DNA of 64,000 bases from CF-39 sp036000705 (GTDB lineage: Bacteria; Chloroflexota; Limnocylindria; P2-11E). The DNA lies in the NCBI GenBank assembly GCA_036000705.1, contig DASYUY010000112.1, positions 48,083 to 112,082 on the forward strand, read 5' to 3'. The position numbers and the translations under genes were made by a program. Position 1 is the first letter of the stretch, and each line of letters starts with the position of its first letter. This document shows, in pieces, positions 50,228-62,674 of this stretch. The notes under the pieces were generated by a model, which saw only the letters and a program-made list of their open reading frames with translations, did not search any database and had not been told where the DNA came from.

Positions 50228-50434
50228 GTGACCGTTACATCCACCGACCGCCGTCAGCGCATCGACATCGACGGCAAGCCTTTCCTCTTCCAGCATGGAT
50301 ACCGCTTTGGCAAGGTCACCTACATCACCCGCCTGCCCCTCGAGAAAAGCATGACGGTGTTCGCGCCCGGGCATCTCTCCGCGAGCGAGGTCGAGTCGGT
50401 CGTTCGCGGGGACAACCCCTGGATGCTGGACTAG
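50228..50434 (+). CDS. Small hypothetical protein
   Basis: A 68-residue protein beginning at GTG 50228, with CATACT exactly 12 bases upstream and no ribosome site. The sequence (RQRIDIDGKPFLFQHGYRFGKVTYITRLPLEKSM in parts, ending DNPWMLD) predicts a small beta-rich cytosolic domain. I do not recognise it. It ends 15 bases before dtd and may be cotranscribed with it. Confidence 0.55.
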   Translation: MTVTSTDRRQRIDIDGKPFLFQHGYRFGKVTYITRLPLEKSMTVFAPGHLSASEVESVVRGDNPWMLD

Positions 50435-50449
50435 GACCGGACACCGGCG

Positions 50450-50923
50450 GTGCGCGCGGTCGTCCAGCGCGTCCGCTCCGCCTCCGTGCATGTCGGGGAC
50501 GAGACCATCGCGACCATGGGGCACGGCCTCGCGGTGCTGCTCGGGATCGCGGCCGACGATCGGCCGGAGGACGGTGAGCGCATCGCGGCGAAGGTCCTCG
50601 CACTGCGCATCTTCGACGATGGCCGCGGCCGCCTGGATCGCACGCTGAGGGACGTCGGCGGAAGCGTCCTCGTGATCCCGCAGTTCACGCTCTACGGCGA
50701 CGTGCGGCACGGACGCCGCCCTGACTTCACCGCCGCCGCACCGCCGGAGCTCGGCCGACGGCTATTCGAGGGGTTCTGCGGTGTGCTGCGTGGCGCCGAT
50801 GCCGTCGTCGCGCAGGGACGGTTCGGGGCGGACATGCGGATCGTGCTGGAGGCCGATGGCCCCGTGACGCTCGTCCTCTCGACCGACGGGTGGGTGCAGG
50901 CGGATCTGGGGCGCAGGGCCTAG
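50450..50923 (+). CDS. dtd: D-aminoacyl-tRNA deacylase
   Basis: This 157-residue enzyme removes D-amino acids (and glycine from tRNA-Ala) from tRNA. Seen are MRAVVQRVRSASV, LGIAADDRPEDGERIAAKVLALRIF, the active-site VIPQFTLYGD and the Gly-cisPro loop EADGPVTLVL. The usual SQFTL is PQFTL here, and NxGPVT is ADGPVT; the second Thr/Gln residues are retained. GTG start. Its stop overlaps the methyltransferase start. Confidence 0.9.
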   Translation: MRAVVQRVRSASVHVGDETIATMGHGLAVLLGIAADDRPEDGERIAAKVLALRIFDDGRGRLDRTLRDVGGSVLVIPQFTLYGDVRHGRRPDFTAAAPPELGRRLFEGFCGVLRGADAVVAQGRFGADMRIVLEADGPVTLVLSTDGWVQADLGRRA

Positions 50924-51444
50924 TGGATCACGCGGACCACGTGCGTCTCGTCCGGGAAGCGGTGACGCCGGGTGGCGTGTGGGCGGATCTCGGCGCGGGA
51001 ACCGGCGCGTTCACGCTCGCGCTCGCCGAGCTGCTCGGACCGGGGGGCGAGGTCATCGCCGTCGATCGCGACCGAGGCGCGCTGCGCGAATTGGAGCGCG
51101 CTGTGCGCCCGGGCGGCGCGGCGGTGCGCACCCTTGGCGCGGATTTCACACGGCCACTCGATCTCGCGCCGCTCGACGGGGTCGTGATGGCGAACTCACT
51201 GCACTTCGTGCGCGACAAGGCGCCGGTGCTCGGGCTCGTCCACGCCATGCTCAAGCGCTCGGGTCGGCTGCTGCTCGTCGAGTACGACGCAGACCGCGGG
51301 AACGCGTGGGTCCCCTACCCGATGTCGTTCGAGATCTGGCGCGCCTTCGCGGACGCGAACGGCTTCAACGGCACGCACAAGCTCGCGAGTGTGCCGAGCC
51401 GCTTCCTCGGTTGGATCTTTTCGGCCGAGAGCGTCAGGGCGTGA
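50923..51444 (+). CDS. Class I SAM-dependent methyltransferase
   Basis: This 173-residue enzyme has the SAM-binding glycine motif VWADLGAGTGAFTLALAE, the acidic ribose residue in VIAVDRD, GADFTRPLDL and GRLLLVEYDADRGNAWVPYP. GTG at 50923 overlaps the dtd stop (TAGTG). It is short for the class and lacks an obvious substrate domain. A YdcL/UbiE-like small-molecule methylation is possible. It converges on the SARP gene, overlapping by 11 bases. Confidence 0.82.
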   Translation: MDHADHVRLVREAVTPGGVWADLGAGTGAFTLALAELLGPGGEVIAVDRDRGALRELERAVRPGGAAVRTLGADFTRPLDLAPLDGVVMANSLHFVRDKAPVLGLVHAMLKRSGRLLLVEYDADRGNAWVPYPMSFEIWRAFADANGFNGTHKLASVPSRFLGWIFSAESVRA

Positions 51445-52180
51445 GCACCTGCCGAAAGACGCGCTCGGTCTCCGCCGATGGCAATGCCGAGGCCGTCGCC
51501 AGCGCGGCCCGGCACTCGTCCATCACGGTAACGGCCTGCGCCCGATTCCCGCCGGCGGCCAGCGCACGCATGAGGAGGCGGTATCCCGATTCGCTCAGAG
51601 CATCGATGGCGATCAGCCGCCGCGCGACGCGGGCGGCCTCGTCCGGGCGCATCTGGTCCATCTCGGCATCGCCGATCGCCTCGAGCGCCTGCAGCTCTAT
51701 CTCGCGGAGCGTTCGGCGCTCCGCCTCGATCCATTCACCGGCCTCGCCAGGAAGGAAACCGCGTGCGGTGATCTCGCTCGCGATCACCGCCTCGGCCCAC
51801 GCGCCCCTGACGTCGCCGTGCCTGCGAACGGCGCGGACGTGATTGATCGCCACCCATGCTCGTTCGCGATCGACCACCGCGCTGTCCGGCAGAACGAGCG
51901 AATACGCGCCGGTCGAACCGCGGAGCTCGGCGCGCTCGCCGGCTCCGCGTGAAAGGATCGCGCGCACCCGGCTGACCAGCGCGTTCAGGCTCGCGTCCGC
52001 CGCGGCAGGCGATGCCTCTCCCCACAGCGCCTCCGCGAGCTCGCCGCGGCCGACGGGCCGTCGTCGGTTCAGCACCAGGTAGGCCCACAGCCTGCGACCA
52101 AGACGGCCGGGAAAGGCAGATTCGTCGATGCTGGCACTCTCGTACTCGATCCGGAGGGATCCGCAGATCAATACCCGCAC
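51434..52180 (-). CDS. SARP-type transcriptional activator (winged helix + BTAD)
   Basis: This 248-residue regulator has an OmpR-like winged-helix domain (RVLICGSLRIEYES ... LGRRLWAYLVLNRRRPVGRGELAEALWG ... LNALVSRVRAIL, ~1-95) and a BTAD helical domain (~100-248). These SARP proteins activate secondary-metabolism or stress genes from direct-repeat sites. GTG 52180 is preferred over the upstream TTG at 52198 because the domain begins there, and the repeat at 52182-52200 then falls in front of it. It is divergent from a small dimeric-barrel protein gene. Confidence 0.88.
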   Translation of the reverse strand: MRVLICGSLRIEYESASIDESAFPGRLGRRLWAYLVLNRRRPVGRGELAEALWGEASPAAADASLNALVSRVRAILSRGAGERAELRGSTGAYSLVLPDSAVVDRERAWVAINHVRAVRRHGDVRGAWAEAVIASEITARGFLPGEAGEWIEAERRTLREIELQALEAIGDAEMDQMRPDEAARVARRLIAIDALSESGYRLLMRALAAGGNRAQAVTVMDECRAALATASALPSAETERVFRQVLTP

Positions 52181-52181
52181 G

Positions 52182-52200
52182 CCACAAGGAAACCACAAGG
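52182..52200. promoter_or_regulatory. SARP-box-like direct repeat
   Basis: CCACAAGG occurs at 52182-52189 and again at 52193-52200, an exact 11-bp period. SARP activators bind heptamer repeats on one helix face with this spacing. The second repeat ends 9 bases before GAGGAT (52210-52215), a possible -10 for the gene at 52249. Confidence 0.6.
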
Positions 52201-52248
52201 TGGCGGCGCGAGGATGCCGTCAAGACCACGGCGAAACGGGAGGACACC

Positions 52249-52548
52249 ATGAAATACACCGTCACGGTCCGCGCACGGCTACGCGAGAGCCAGGCGGCGG
52301 CCAAGAAATACCACGACGAAGTGACCGGGGGCACGAAGGACGCGGCGAGGAAGGCGGGTGACCTCACACATGTCGTCTACCTTGACCCGAAGGACCCGCA
52401 GGCGTTCTTCGGCATCGACACGTGGTCGAGCCTCGAGGGCATCCAAGCGTTCGCGGGATCGCCGCAGATACGCGAGTTCTTCGGCAAGCTCTTCGACGGC
52501 GAGCCGGAGGTCCGAGTGTGGGTGGATTCCGACTGGAATCAGTGGTAG
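52249..52548 (+). CDS. Dimeric alpha/beta-barrel (ABM-like) protein
   Basis: This 99-residue protein is predicted to fold as a ferredoxin-like dimeric barrel similar to antibiotic-biosynthesis monooxygenases and stress-response A/B-barrel proteins (KYTVTVRARLRE, FFGIDTWSSLEGIQAFAGSP, VRVWVDSDW). ATG at 52249 has GGGAGG seven bases upstream. It is divergent from SARP behind a direct repeat, so it is a likely SARP target. A DUF1059 gene follows after 10 bases. Function unknown. Confidence 0.75.
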   Translation: MKYTVTVRARLRESQAAAKKYHDEVTGGTKDAARKAGDLTHVVYLDPKDPQAFFGIDTWSSLEGIQAFAGSPQIREFFGKLFDGEPEVRVWVDSDWNQW

Positions 52549-52558
52549 ATAAGGCCTG

Positions 52559-52717
52559 ATGGCCGAGCTCAAGAGCCTCCGCTGCCCCTGCGGCTTCGAG
52601 GTGCGCAGCCGCGACGAAGACGAGATCGTGCGGATGGCGCAGCTACACGCAAGGACGAGCCATGGTCAGGAGATCACGATCGAGCAAGCGAAGGCGCTTA
52701 TCCAGGCCGTCGCCTGA
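52559..52717 (+). CDS. DUF1059 small protein
   Basis: This 52-residue protein matches the DUF1059 pattern: LRCPCGFEVRSRDEDEIVRMAQLHARTSHG and a C-terminal helix EQAKALIQAVA. It probably binds a metal through the two cysteines and His residues. AAGG lies just upstream of ATG. It is coexpressed with the ABM-like gene, in a possible SARP-controlled unit. Function unknown. Confidence 0.88.
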   Translation: MAELKSLRCPCGFEVRSRDEDEIVRMAQLHARTSHGQEITIEQAKALIQAVA

Positions 52718-52741
52718 GCACCGCCTTCGACCGGCGCGGCG

Positions 52742-53062
52742 TCAGGGCGTGAACTGCGCCTCGATTTCGATGATCGCGTTGCTGCGCGGGTCGATGTGCA
52801 CGCGGAACTTCTCGGTCGCGGTGGCGCCGGCGGGCAGGTAGTCGCAATTCACCTGCACCGTCCACACGCGCGTGACCTCGCACGGCGCGTCGTACTTCTT
52901 GAAGAACAGCTGCCCCTGCGGCGTGCCCTTCGCGATGGCGACGTACTCCGCGTCGCTCAGCGCGCCGCTCGGCGGTCGCAGGTAGAGGAACGCGATCGCG
53001 AAGATCGCGACGAGACCCGCGAGTATCGCGAGCTGGGCACGGACGCTGATCCGTCGGGTCAG
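52742..53062 (-). CDS. Hypothetical single-pass membrane protein
   Basis: A minus frame of ~106 residues: one membrane helix (AQLAILAGLVAIFAIAFLY) then an exterior domain with TPQGQLFFKKYDAPCEVTRVW, a second Cys in VNCDYLPAG and a beta-hairpin end (FRVHIDPRSNAIIEIEAQF). No ATG, GTG or TTG occurs at a suitable place; CTG 53062, overlapping the stop of the M28 peptidase, is the best guess. The two cysteines may pair. I do not recognise the family. Confidence 0.5.
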   Translation of the reverse strand: MTRRISVRAQLAILAGLVAIFAIAFLYLRPPSGALSDAEYVAIAKGTPQGQLFFKKYDAPCEVTRVWTVQVNCDYLPAGATATEKFRVHIDPRSNAIIEIEAQFTP

Positions 53063-54141
53063 AGCTGCGCCCCGCCGCGCGCGAGATCCAGAGCGGTCGC
53101 GAGCGTGAGCTTCGCAGCCTTGAGCCAGAGACGCTTGTTGGTGACCTTGTCGGGCGTGTCGTTCACGGTGTGGAACGTGAAGTTGCCGGGAAACGTGGAG
53201 TCGATCTCGCCGTAGCGCTGCACCAGCGCGACCGACGGGATGCCGGCGACCAGGCCGAAGGGCGCCGCGTCGAGGATGAACGCGTCGGTGGTCGCGAGCT
53301 GTTCGACGAGCGGCGAGACGCCGATCTGATAGCGCTGGTTCGCCTCCCGCACGCGGTCACGAAGCGACGCGGATTTCGTCGTGTAGTAGACGAGGTCGAG
53401 ACGGTCGGCGAGCGGATTGAATCCGACCATGTCGACGTTGATGACCCACCGGTACGGGTTCGGCGGCGGGAGCGACTGCACGTAGGCGAGGCTGCCCTTG
53501 AAGAAGTACTCCTCGCCATCGAAGAACGCGAGCACGATCGGCATGTGCAGCGACGCGCGATCGGCGGCCAGGACGCGCGCGTATTCGAGGAGCGCAGCGG
53601 TCCCGGTCGCGTTGTCGTCTGCGCCCGGCGCCGGATCGATCGCCGGACGCCAGCCCGCGGTGCGATTGGCGGTCGAGTCGTAATGCGCGCAGATCATCCC
53701 CGCGCCGCCGAGGAAGCCCTCGGTGCCCGAGCCCGCGAGCGGGTTGATGGTCGCGAAGATGTTGTCGAGCCGGACACCGTTGTACGCGGTCGGGATGTCC
53801 TGCACGGCGACGCCCGGGATCGCGGTGAGCTGCTCCATGAGGTAGGTGATCGCTTTCGCGTGTCCGGGGTGCAACGGATGACGCGACTCGAAGGACGCGA
53901 GCGCGCGCATGTGGTCGTCGAGCTTCGCCATGCTGATCTGCGCGAGCACGTCCGCGATCGGCCGTGCCGTGGGACTCGGCGTCGCCGTCGCGCGGACCGT
54001 CGCGGTCGGAGCGCTCGAAGCGGTTGCGTTCGCGGGCGTCGCCGCGGCTGCGCTGGGCGACGATGAGGATGTGAACACGCGGTCCGGTGCCGCGTCGCAC
54101 GCGACGAACATGACCGCGAGCAACGCGGCGAGAGCCCTCAT
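53059..54141 (-). CDS. M28-family metallopeptidase lipoprotein
   Basis: This 360-residue exported zinc peptidase has a lipoprotein signal (MRALAALLAVMFVAC), a Ser/Thr/Ala-rich linker to ~60, and an M28 catalytic domain. Zinc ligands and catalytic acids appear in order: MICAHYDST (His153), PGADDNATG (Asp175), AFFDGEEYFF (Glu210/Glu211), INVDMVG (Asp237) and a late FTFHTVNDTPD His. Aminopeptidase or glutaminyl-cyclase-like activity is possible. It is followed by a small membrane protein gene. Confidence 0.92.
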   Translation of the reverse strand: MRALAALLAVMFVACDAAPDRVFTSSSSPSAAAATPANATASSAPTATVRATATPSPTARPIADVLAQISMAKLDDHMRALASFESRHPLHPGHAKAITYLMEQLTAIPGVAVQDIPTAYNGVRLDNIFATINPLAGSGTEGFLGGAGMICAHYDSTANRTAGWRPAIDPAPGADDNATGTAALLEYARVLAADRASLHMPIVLAFFDGEEYFFKGSLAYVQSLPPPNPYRWVINVDMVGFNPLADRLDLVYYTTKSASLRDRVREANQRYQIGVSPLVEQLATTDAFILDAAPFGLVAGIPSVALVQRYGEIDSTFPGNFTFHTVNDTPDKVTNKRLWLKAAKLTLATALDLARGGAQL

Positions 54142-54177
54142 CCTCTCAGGGTAAACGGGCTCACGCCGCGAACCGTG

Positions 54178-56820
<2,643 letters not shown>

Positions 56821-56895
56821 TTCATTTCTTTCCTTGTCGTGGCACTCGTACTCAAGCGCTGGACCCTGCCATCCAGCCCACTTTCAAGTACGCAC

Positions 56896-57879
56896 TCATA
56901 GCAAGTGCGATCGCACGTTCTCGTTGCTTCTGGCCGCGGCGAGCTCCCGCGCGAGCGCCCTCTCCTTGTCCGACAGCTTCGTCGGCAGGACGACCTTCAC
57001 CGTGATGTAGAGATCGCCGGAGCCGCCGGTCGCGCGGGGCATCCCCTGCCCCGCGAGCCGGATGGTCCGCCCGTTCTGCGTCTCCGGCGGGATGCGCAGC
57101 GTGACGCGCCCCTTGAGCGTCGGCACCGTCACCTCGGCACCGAGCAGCGCCTCGTGGAGCGCGACCGGCAGCGCCGCGCGGAGGTCGTCGCCGTCGCGGG
57201 TGAAGAACGGATGCGGCTTCACGCGCACGCGCAGGTACGCATCGCCGGGACTCCCGCCGCCGGTGCCGGGAGCCCCCTGCCCCGCGAGACGGATCCGCTG
57301 GCCGTCGCGGACCCCCGGCGGGATCTTCACCGTGAGACGCCGCGATCCGCCGTTCTCGCGCGAGATCTGCACGACGTGCTCGGCGCCCTTGTAGGCCTCC
57401 GCGAGCGTGATCTCGACCTCACCCTCGACGTCCTCCCCGGTCCGTGCCCGCGTCCGCGTGCGCGTCCGCGTGGAGCCGAAGAGATCCGGGCCGTTCCCAA
57501 AGCCCCCGTTCGTCGCCTGCCCGAACAGCGTCTGAAAGAAGTCGGAGAACCCGCTCGCGTCCTCGAACCCGCCGCCCGGCGTGGTGTAGACCCAATGGAA
57601 GCCGCCGGGCTGACCGCCCCGGCCGGCGCGCCCGTCGAGGCCGGAGGCGTACCGCTCCCAGTCGGGGCCGACGGTGTCGTAGCGCTTGCGCTTCTCGGGA
57701 TCGCTGAGGACCTCGTGGGCCTCGTTGATCTCCTTGAAGCGCTTCTCCGCCTCCGGCTTCTTGTTCACGTCCGGGTGGTACTGCCGGGCGAGCTTGCGGT
57801 ACGACTTCTTGATCTCCTCGGTCGTGGCGCCCTTCGCCACGCCGAGGATCTTGTAATAGTCCTTGTACTCGACCGGCAT
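56896..57879 (-). CDS. cbpA: DnaJ-family cochaperone of the CbpA type
   Basis: This 327-residue J-domain protein has J domain with HPD motif (YHPDVNKKPEAEKRFKEIN, ~30-50), a Gly/Phe-rich region and two C-terminal substrate-binding barrels (RRLTVKIPPGVRDGQRIRLAGQG; RVTLRIPPETQNGRTIRLAGQG). There is no zinc-finger CxxCxGxG, so it is the CbpA (class II) type. It would stimulate DnaK, whose gene is not in the window. It sits between lon and clpB in the heat-shock run. Confidence 0.93.
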   Translation of the reverse strand: MPVEYKDYYKILGVAKGATTEEIKKSYRKLARQYHPDVNKKPEAEKRFKEINEAHEVLSDPEKRKRYDTVGPDWERYASGLDGRAGRGGQPGGFHWVYTTPGGGFEDASGFSDFFQTLFGQATNGGFGNGPDLFGSTRTRTRTRARTGEDVEGEVEITLAEAYKGAEHVVQISRENGGSRRLTVKIPPGVRDGQRIRLAGQGAPGTGGGSPGDAYLRVRVKPHPFFTRDGDDLRAALPVALHEALLGAEVTVPTLKGRVTLRIPPETQNGRTIRLAGQGMPRATGGSGDLYITVKVVLPTKLSDKERALARELAAARSNENVRSHLL

Positions 57880-57894
57880 CGCGGCCTCCGGGCC

Positions 57895-60333
<2,439 letters not shown>

Positions 60334-60347
60334 TTCTTCTTCTTCCC

Positions 60348-60803
60348 TTACTTGTTGTTGTTGTTGGCTGTCGCGTTGATCTTGATCGTGCGCGGCTTGA
60401 CGTTCTCGGCCTTCGGCAGGACGAGCTCAAGCACGCCGTTCGTGAATTTCGCCTCGACCTTGTTCGGGTCGATCTGGACGGGCAGCGTGAACGCGCGCGT
60501 GAACTTGCCCGCCCGGCGCTCCTGACGGAGCCAGCCTTCGCTGGAAACATCCGTCGCGGACTTCAACTCACCGCTGATCGTGAACGTGTCGGCGGTGGCG
60601 TTGATCTCGAGGTCATCCGGCGTCACGCCCGGCAGGTCGGCACGGACGTGGTAGGCGTCCTTCGTCTCCCAGAGGTCGACGGGGACGGCGAGCTGGCCGG
60701 TCCACGCCCCGTTGGGACGGATGAAGCTGTCCTCGAAGAGACGATCCATGGCCTCGCGCAGCGAGACGACGTCACCGAGTGGGCTGAAACGAGCGATGGT
60801 CAT
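60348..60803 (-). CDS. Small heat-shock protein Hsp20
   Basis: This 151-residue holdase has the alpha-crystallin domain: WETKDAYHVRADLPGVTPDDLEINATADTFTISGE and a C-terminal GVLELVLPKAENVKPRTIKI that includes an I/V-x-I/V-like anchor. The tail ends in Asn-rich residues. The ATG has AGAGGAGG as a strong ribosome site. It lies immediately after hspR and before lon. Confidence 0.94.
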   Translation of the reverse strand: MTIARFSPLGDVVSLREAMDRLFEDSFIRPNGAWTGQLAVPVDLWETKDAYHVRADLPGVTPDDLEINATADTFTISGELKSATDVSSEGWLRQERRAGKFTRAFTLPVQIDPNKVEAKFTNGVLELVLPKAENVKPRTIKINATANNNNK

Positions 60804-60817
60804 AAACGGCCTCCTCT

Positions 60818-61204
60818 TTAAAGCTCAACGCCCTTGCGGCGTTGGCGATTTCGTGGCTTTCGGACGTTCTCGACGTCAGACGACACCGGCTCGACACGAA
60901 CCTCGCCCAGAGCCTCCGTGCCCTCTCGCTCCAGCTCGCTTGCGATCTCGTCGAGAAGGTCCGCCGTGTTGCGCAGCTGGAGCAGGAGCTTCACGCCCGC
61001 GAGGTTCACCCCGCGGATCTGCGTGAGGTACCGGATCGCCCGCACGCGCTCCAGATCCTCGTCGGAGTAGAGCCGGATGTTTGTGTCCGTCCGGACCGGA
61101 TCGAGCAGGCCCTCCTCCTCGTAGATGCGGAGCGTGCGCGGGTGGCAGCCGGCGAGGCTCGCGGCGATGCTGATCACGTAGACGGGTCGACGGCCGCTTG
61201 CCAC
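60818..61204 (-). CDS. hspR: HspR-family MerR-type heat-shock repressor
   Basis: This 128-residue repressor has the MerR winged helix typical of HspR: VYVISIAASLAGCHPRTLRIYEEEGLLDPVRT, NIRLYSDEDLERVRAI and GVNLAGVKLLLQLR. HspR, usually with DnaK as corepressor, binds HAIR elements to shut off dnaK/clpB/lon operons. The GTG start lies exactly 12 bases after TATGTA in a strong promoter that carries a HAIR-like repeat, so it is autoregulated. It leads the hsp20-lon-cbpA-clpB run. Confidence 0.93.
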   Translation of the reverse strand: MASGRRPVYVISIAASLAGCHPRTLRIYEEEGLLDPVRTDTNIRLYSDEDLERVRAIRYLTQIRGVNLAGVKLLLQLRNTADLLDEIASELEREGTEALGEVRVEPVSSDVENVRKPRNRQRRKGVEL

Positions 61205-61210
61205 GCTTAT

Positions 61211-61240
61211 TACATAAGACCTAACAATGGCGTTGTCAAG
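61211..61240 (-). promoter_or_regulatory. hspR promoter with HAIR-like operator
   Basis: Minus strand TTGACA (61239-61234), 17-base spacer and TATGTA (61216-61211) form the promoter; the start of transcription would be at the GTG 61204. Overlapping the -35 is CTTGACA-N7-TGTTAGG (61240-61220), which matches the HAIR layout (CTTGAGT-N7-ACTCAAG) in spacing and in 5 of 7 symmetric positions. Confidence 0.6.
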
Positions 61241-61323
61241 AGTCTTCCCCCCCGAGACCGAGGCGCGTGCGTGCGCGCTGGGCAGGCGGTCGAGCAGCGG
61301 CCACGTATGATGCCGCTCCCGCC

Positions 61324-62655
61324 ATGCGCTTCGGCCTCGACTTCGGCACGTCCAACACGTCGCTCGCCGTCTGGGACGGTGCGGCCACGCATGTCCTGGC
61401 CCTCGATCCGATCGCGGGCGAGACCATGCCGACCGTCCTCTACGTGCGCCGCGATGGCGAGACGCTCGTGGGCCGTCCCGCTATCGACGCGTATCTCGGC
61501 GACAACCGCTCGCGCGGTCCGCTCACGCGCGAATTCCGGATGCTCGGCATCCGCATGGCCTCGTCCGATCCCGAGCAGCCGACCGTCGAGGCGCACATCT
61601 ACACCGACGCCCACGCGCCGGGCCGGCTGTTCCAGGCGCTCAAGACGTTCCTGGGCGATCCGCTCGACGCGCGGACCAACGTCTTCGGTGCCGCGAGGGG
61701 CCTAGAGGAGCTGATCGCGCTGATCCTCGCGCACGTGCGCACCCGCGCGAAGGAGCTCACCGGGGTCGCGCCCGAGGAGATCGCGCTCGGGCGTCCGGTC
61801 CGCTTCATCGGTGCCGCTGGCGCGGACGAGCGCGCGACGTCGCGCCTGCGCGCGGCGGCCGAACTGGCCGGGTTTCGCGAGGTGCGCTTCGTCCGCGAGC
61901 CGATCGCAGCGGCGCACGCAGCCGACGTCGCACCGGGAACGAGCCTGGTCTTCGACTTCGGCGGCGGTACGCTCGACCTTTGCGTGGTGCGGCGCGAAGC
62001 GAGGGGCCTCGCCGTTCTGGCAACGGCGGGCGGCCCGGTGGGCGGCGACCGCGCCACGGAGCTCGTGATCGACGACGCGGTCGCGCCGCGCCTCGGCTCG
62101 CGCGCCGTGTGGGGACCGAAGCGCCTCGCGCTCCCGCGCTACATCGTCAACGCGCTCCGCGACTGGCACGCGCTCTCCTCCCTCAACGAGAAGCCGCTTC
62201 TCGACGCGCTCGACGATCTGGTGCGCGCGGGCGCGCCACGCCGCGAGCTCGCCGCGCTGCGGAGCGCGATCGAGCTGCAGCTTGGCTACGAGATCTTCCA
62301 GGCGGCGGATGCGACGAAGATCGAGCTCTCGACCGCGGCCTCGGCGATCCTCTCCTACCACCGCGCCGCGGTCGACGTGGACGCCCGCGTGATGCGCGGC
62401 CGCTTCGAGCGCCTGATCGCGCCGCTGCTCGAGGAGACGGCCGTGCTCGTGAGGCGTGTTGTCGCCGATGCGGAGATCGAGGCAGCTAACGTCGGCGCGA
62501 TCGTCTACACCGGCGGCTCGAGCGCGATCCCGGCGTTCCGAACCCTGATGCGAGATCTGCTTCCGAACGCGGTGGCCCGTGACACAGCCGCATTCACGAG
62601 CGTCGCCGCCGGGCTCGCGATGCCGGGCGTGGAAGAGGCTGCGGCAACGGCCTAG
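61324..62655 (+). CDS. Hsp70-family ATPase without peptide-binding domain
   Basis: This 443-residue protein has the actin/Hsp70 ATPase fold only. Phosphate-1 is MRFGLDFGTSNTSLAV, phosphate-2 LVFDFGGGTLDLCVV, and the adenosine motif is VYTGGSSAIPAF; the C-terminal beta-sandwich of DnaK is absent. It resembles YegD/HscC-like proteins. ATG at 61324 starts on the conserved motif and has TATGAT 18 bases upstream. It is divergent from hspR across ~120 bases, so it may respond to the same operator. Client proteins unknown. Confidence 0.88.
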   Translation: MRFGLDFGTSNTSLAVWDGAATHVLALDPIAGETMPTVLYVRRDGETLVGRPAIDAYLGDNRSRGPLTREFRMLGIRMASSDPEQPTVEAHIYTDAHAPGRLFQALKTFLGDPLDARTNVFGAARGLEELIALILAHVRTRAKELTGVAPEEIALGRPVRFIGAAGADERATSRLRAAAELAGFREVRFVREPIAAAHAADVAPGTSLVFDFGGGTLDLCVVRREARGLAVLATAGGPVGGDRATELVIDDAVAPRLGSRAVWGPKRLALPRYIVNALRDWHALSSLNEKPLLDALDDLVRAGAPRRELAALRSAIELQLGYEIFQAADATKIELSTAASAILSYHRAAVDVDARVMRGRFERLIAPLLEETAVLVRRVVADAEIEAANVGAIVYTGGSSAIPAFRTLMRDLLPNAVARDTAAFTSVAAGLAMPGVEEAAATA

Positions 62656-62674
62656 GTGGACCCCGATTGCGTGA

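Noticed and set aside
56850..56856. ACTCAAG as a HAIR operator before clpB
   Set aside because: Perfect half-site, but at the expected spacing the other arm does not match, so I list it only as a half-site.
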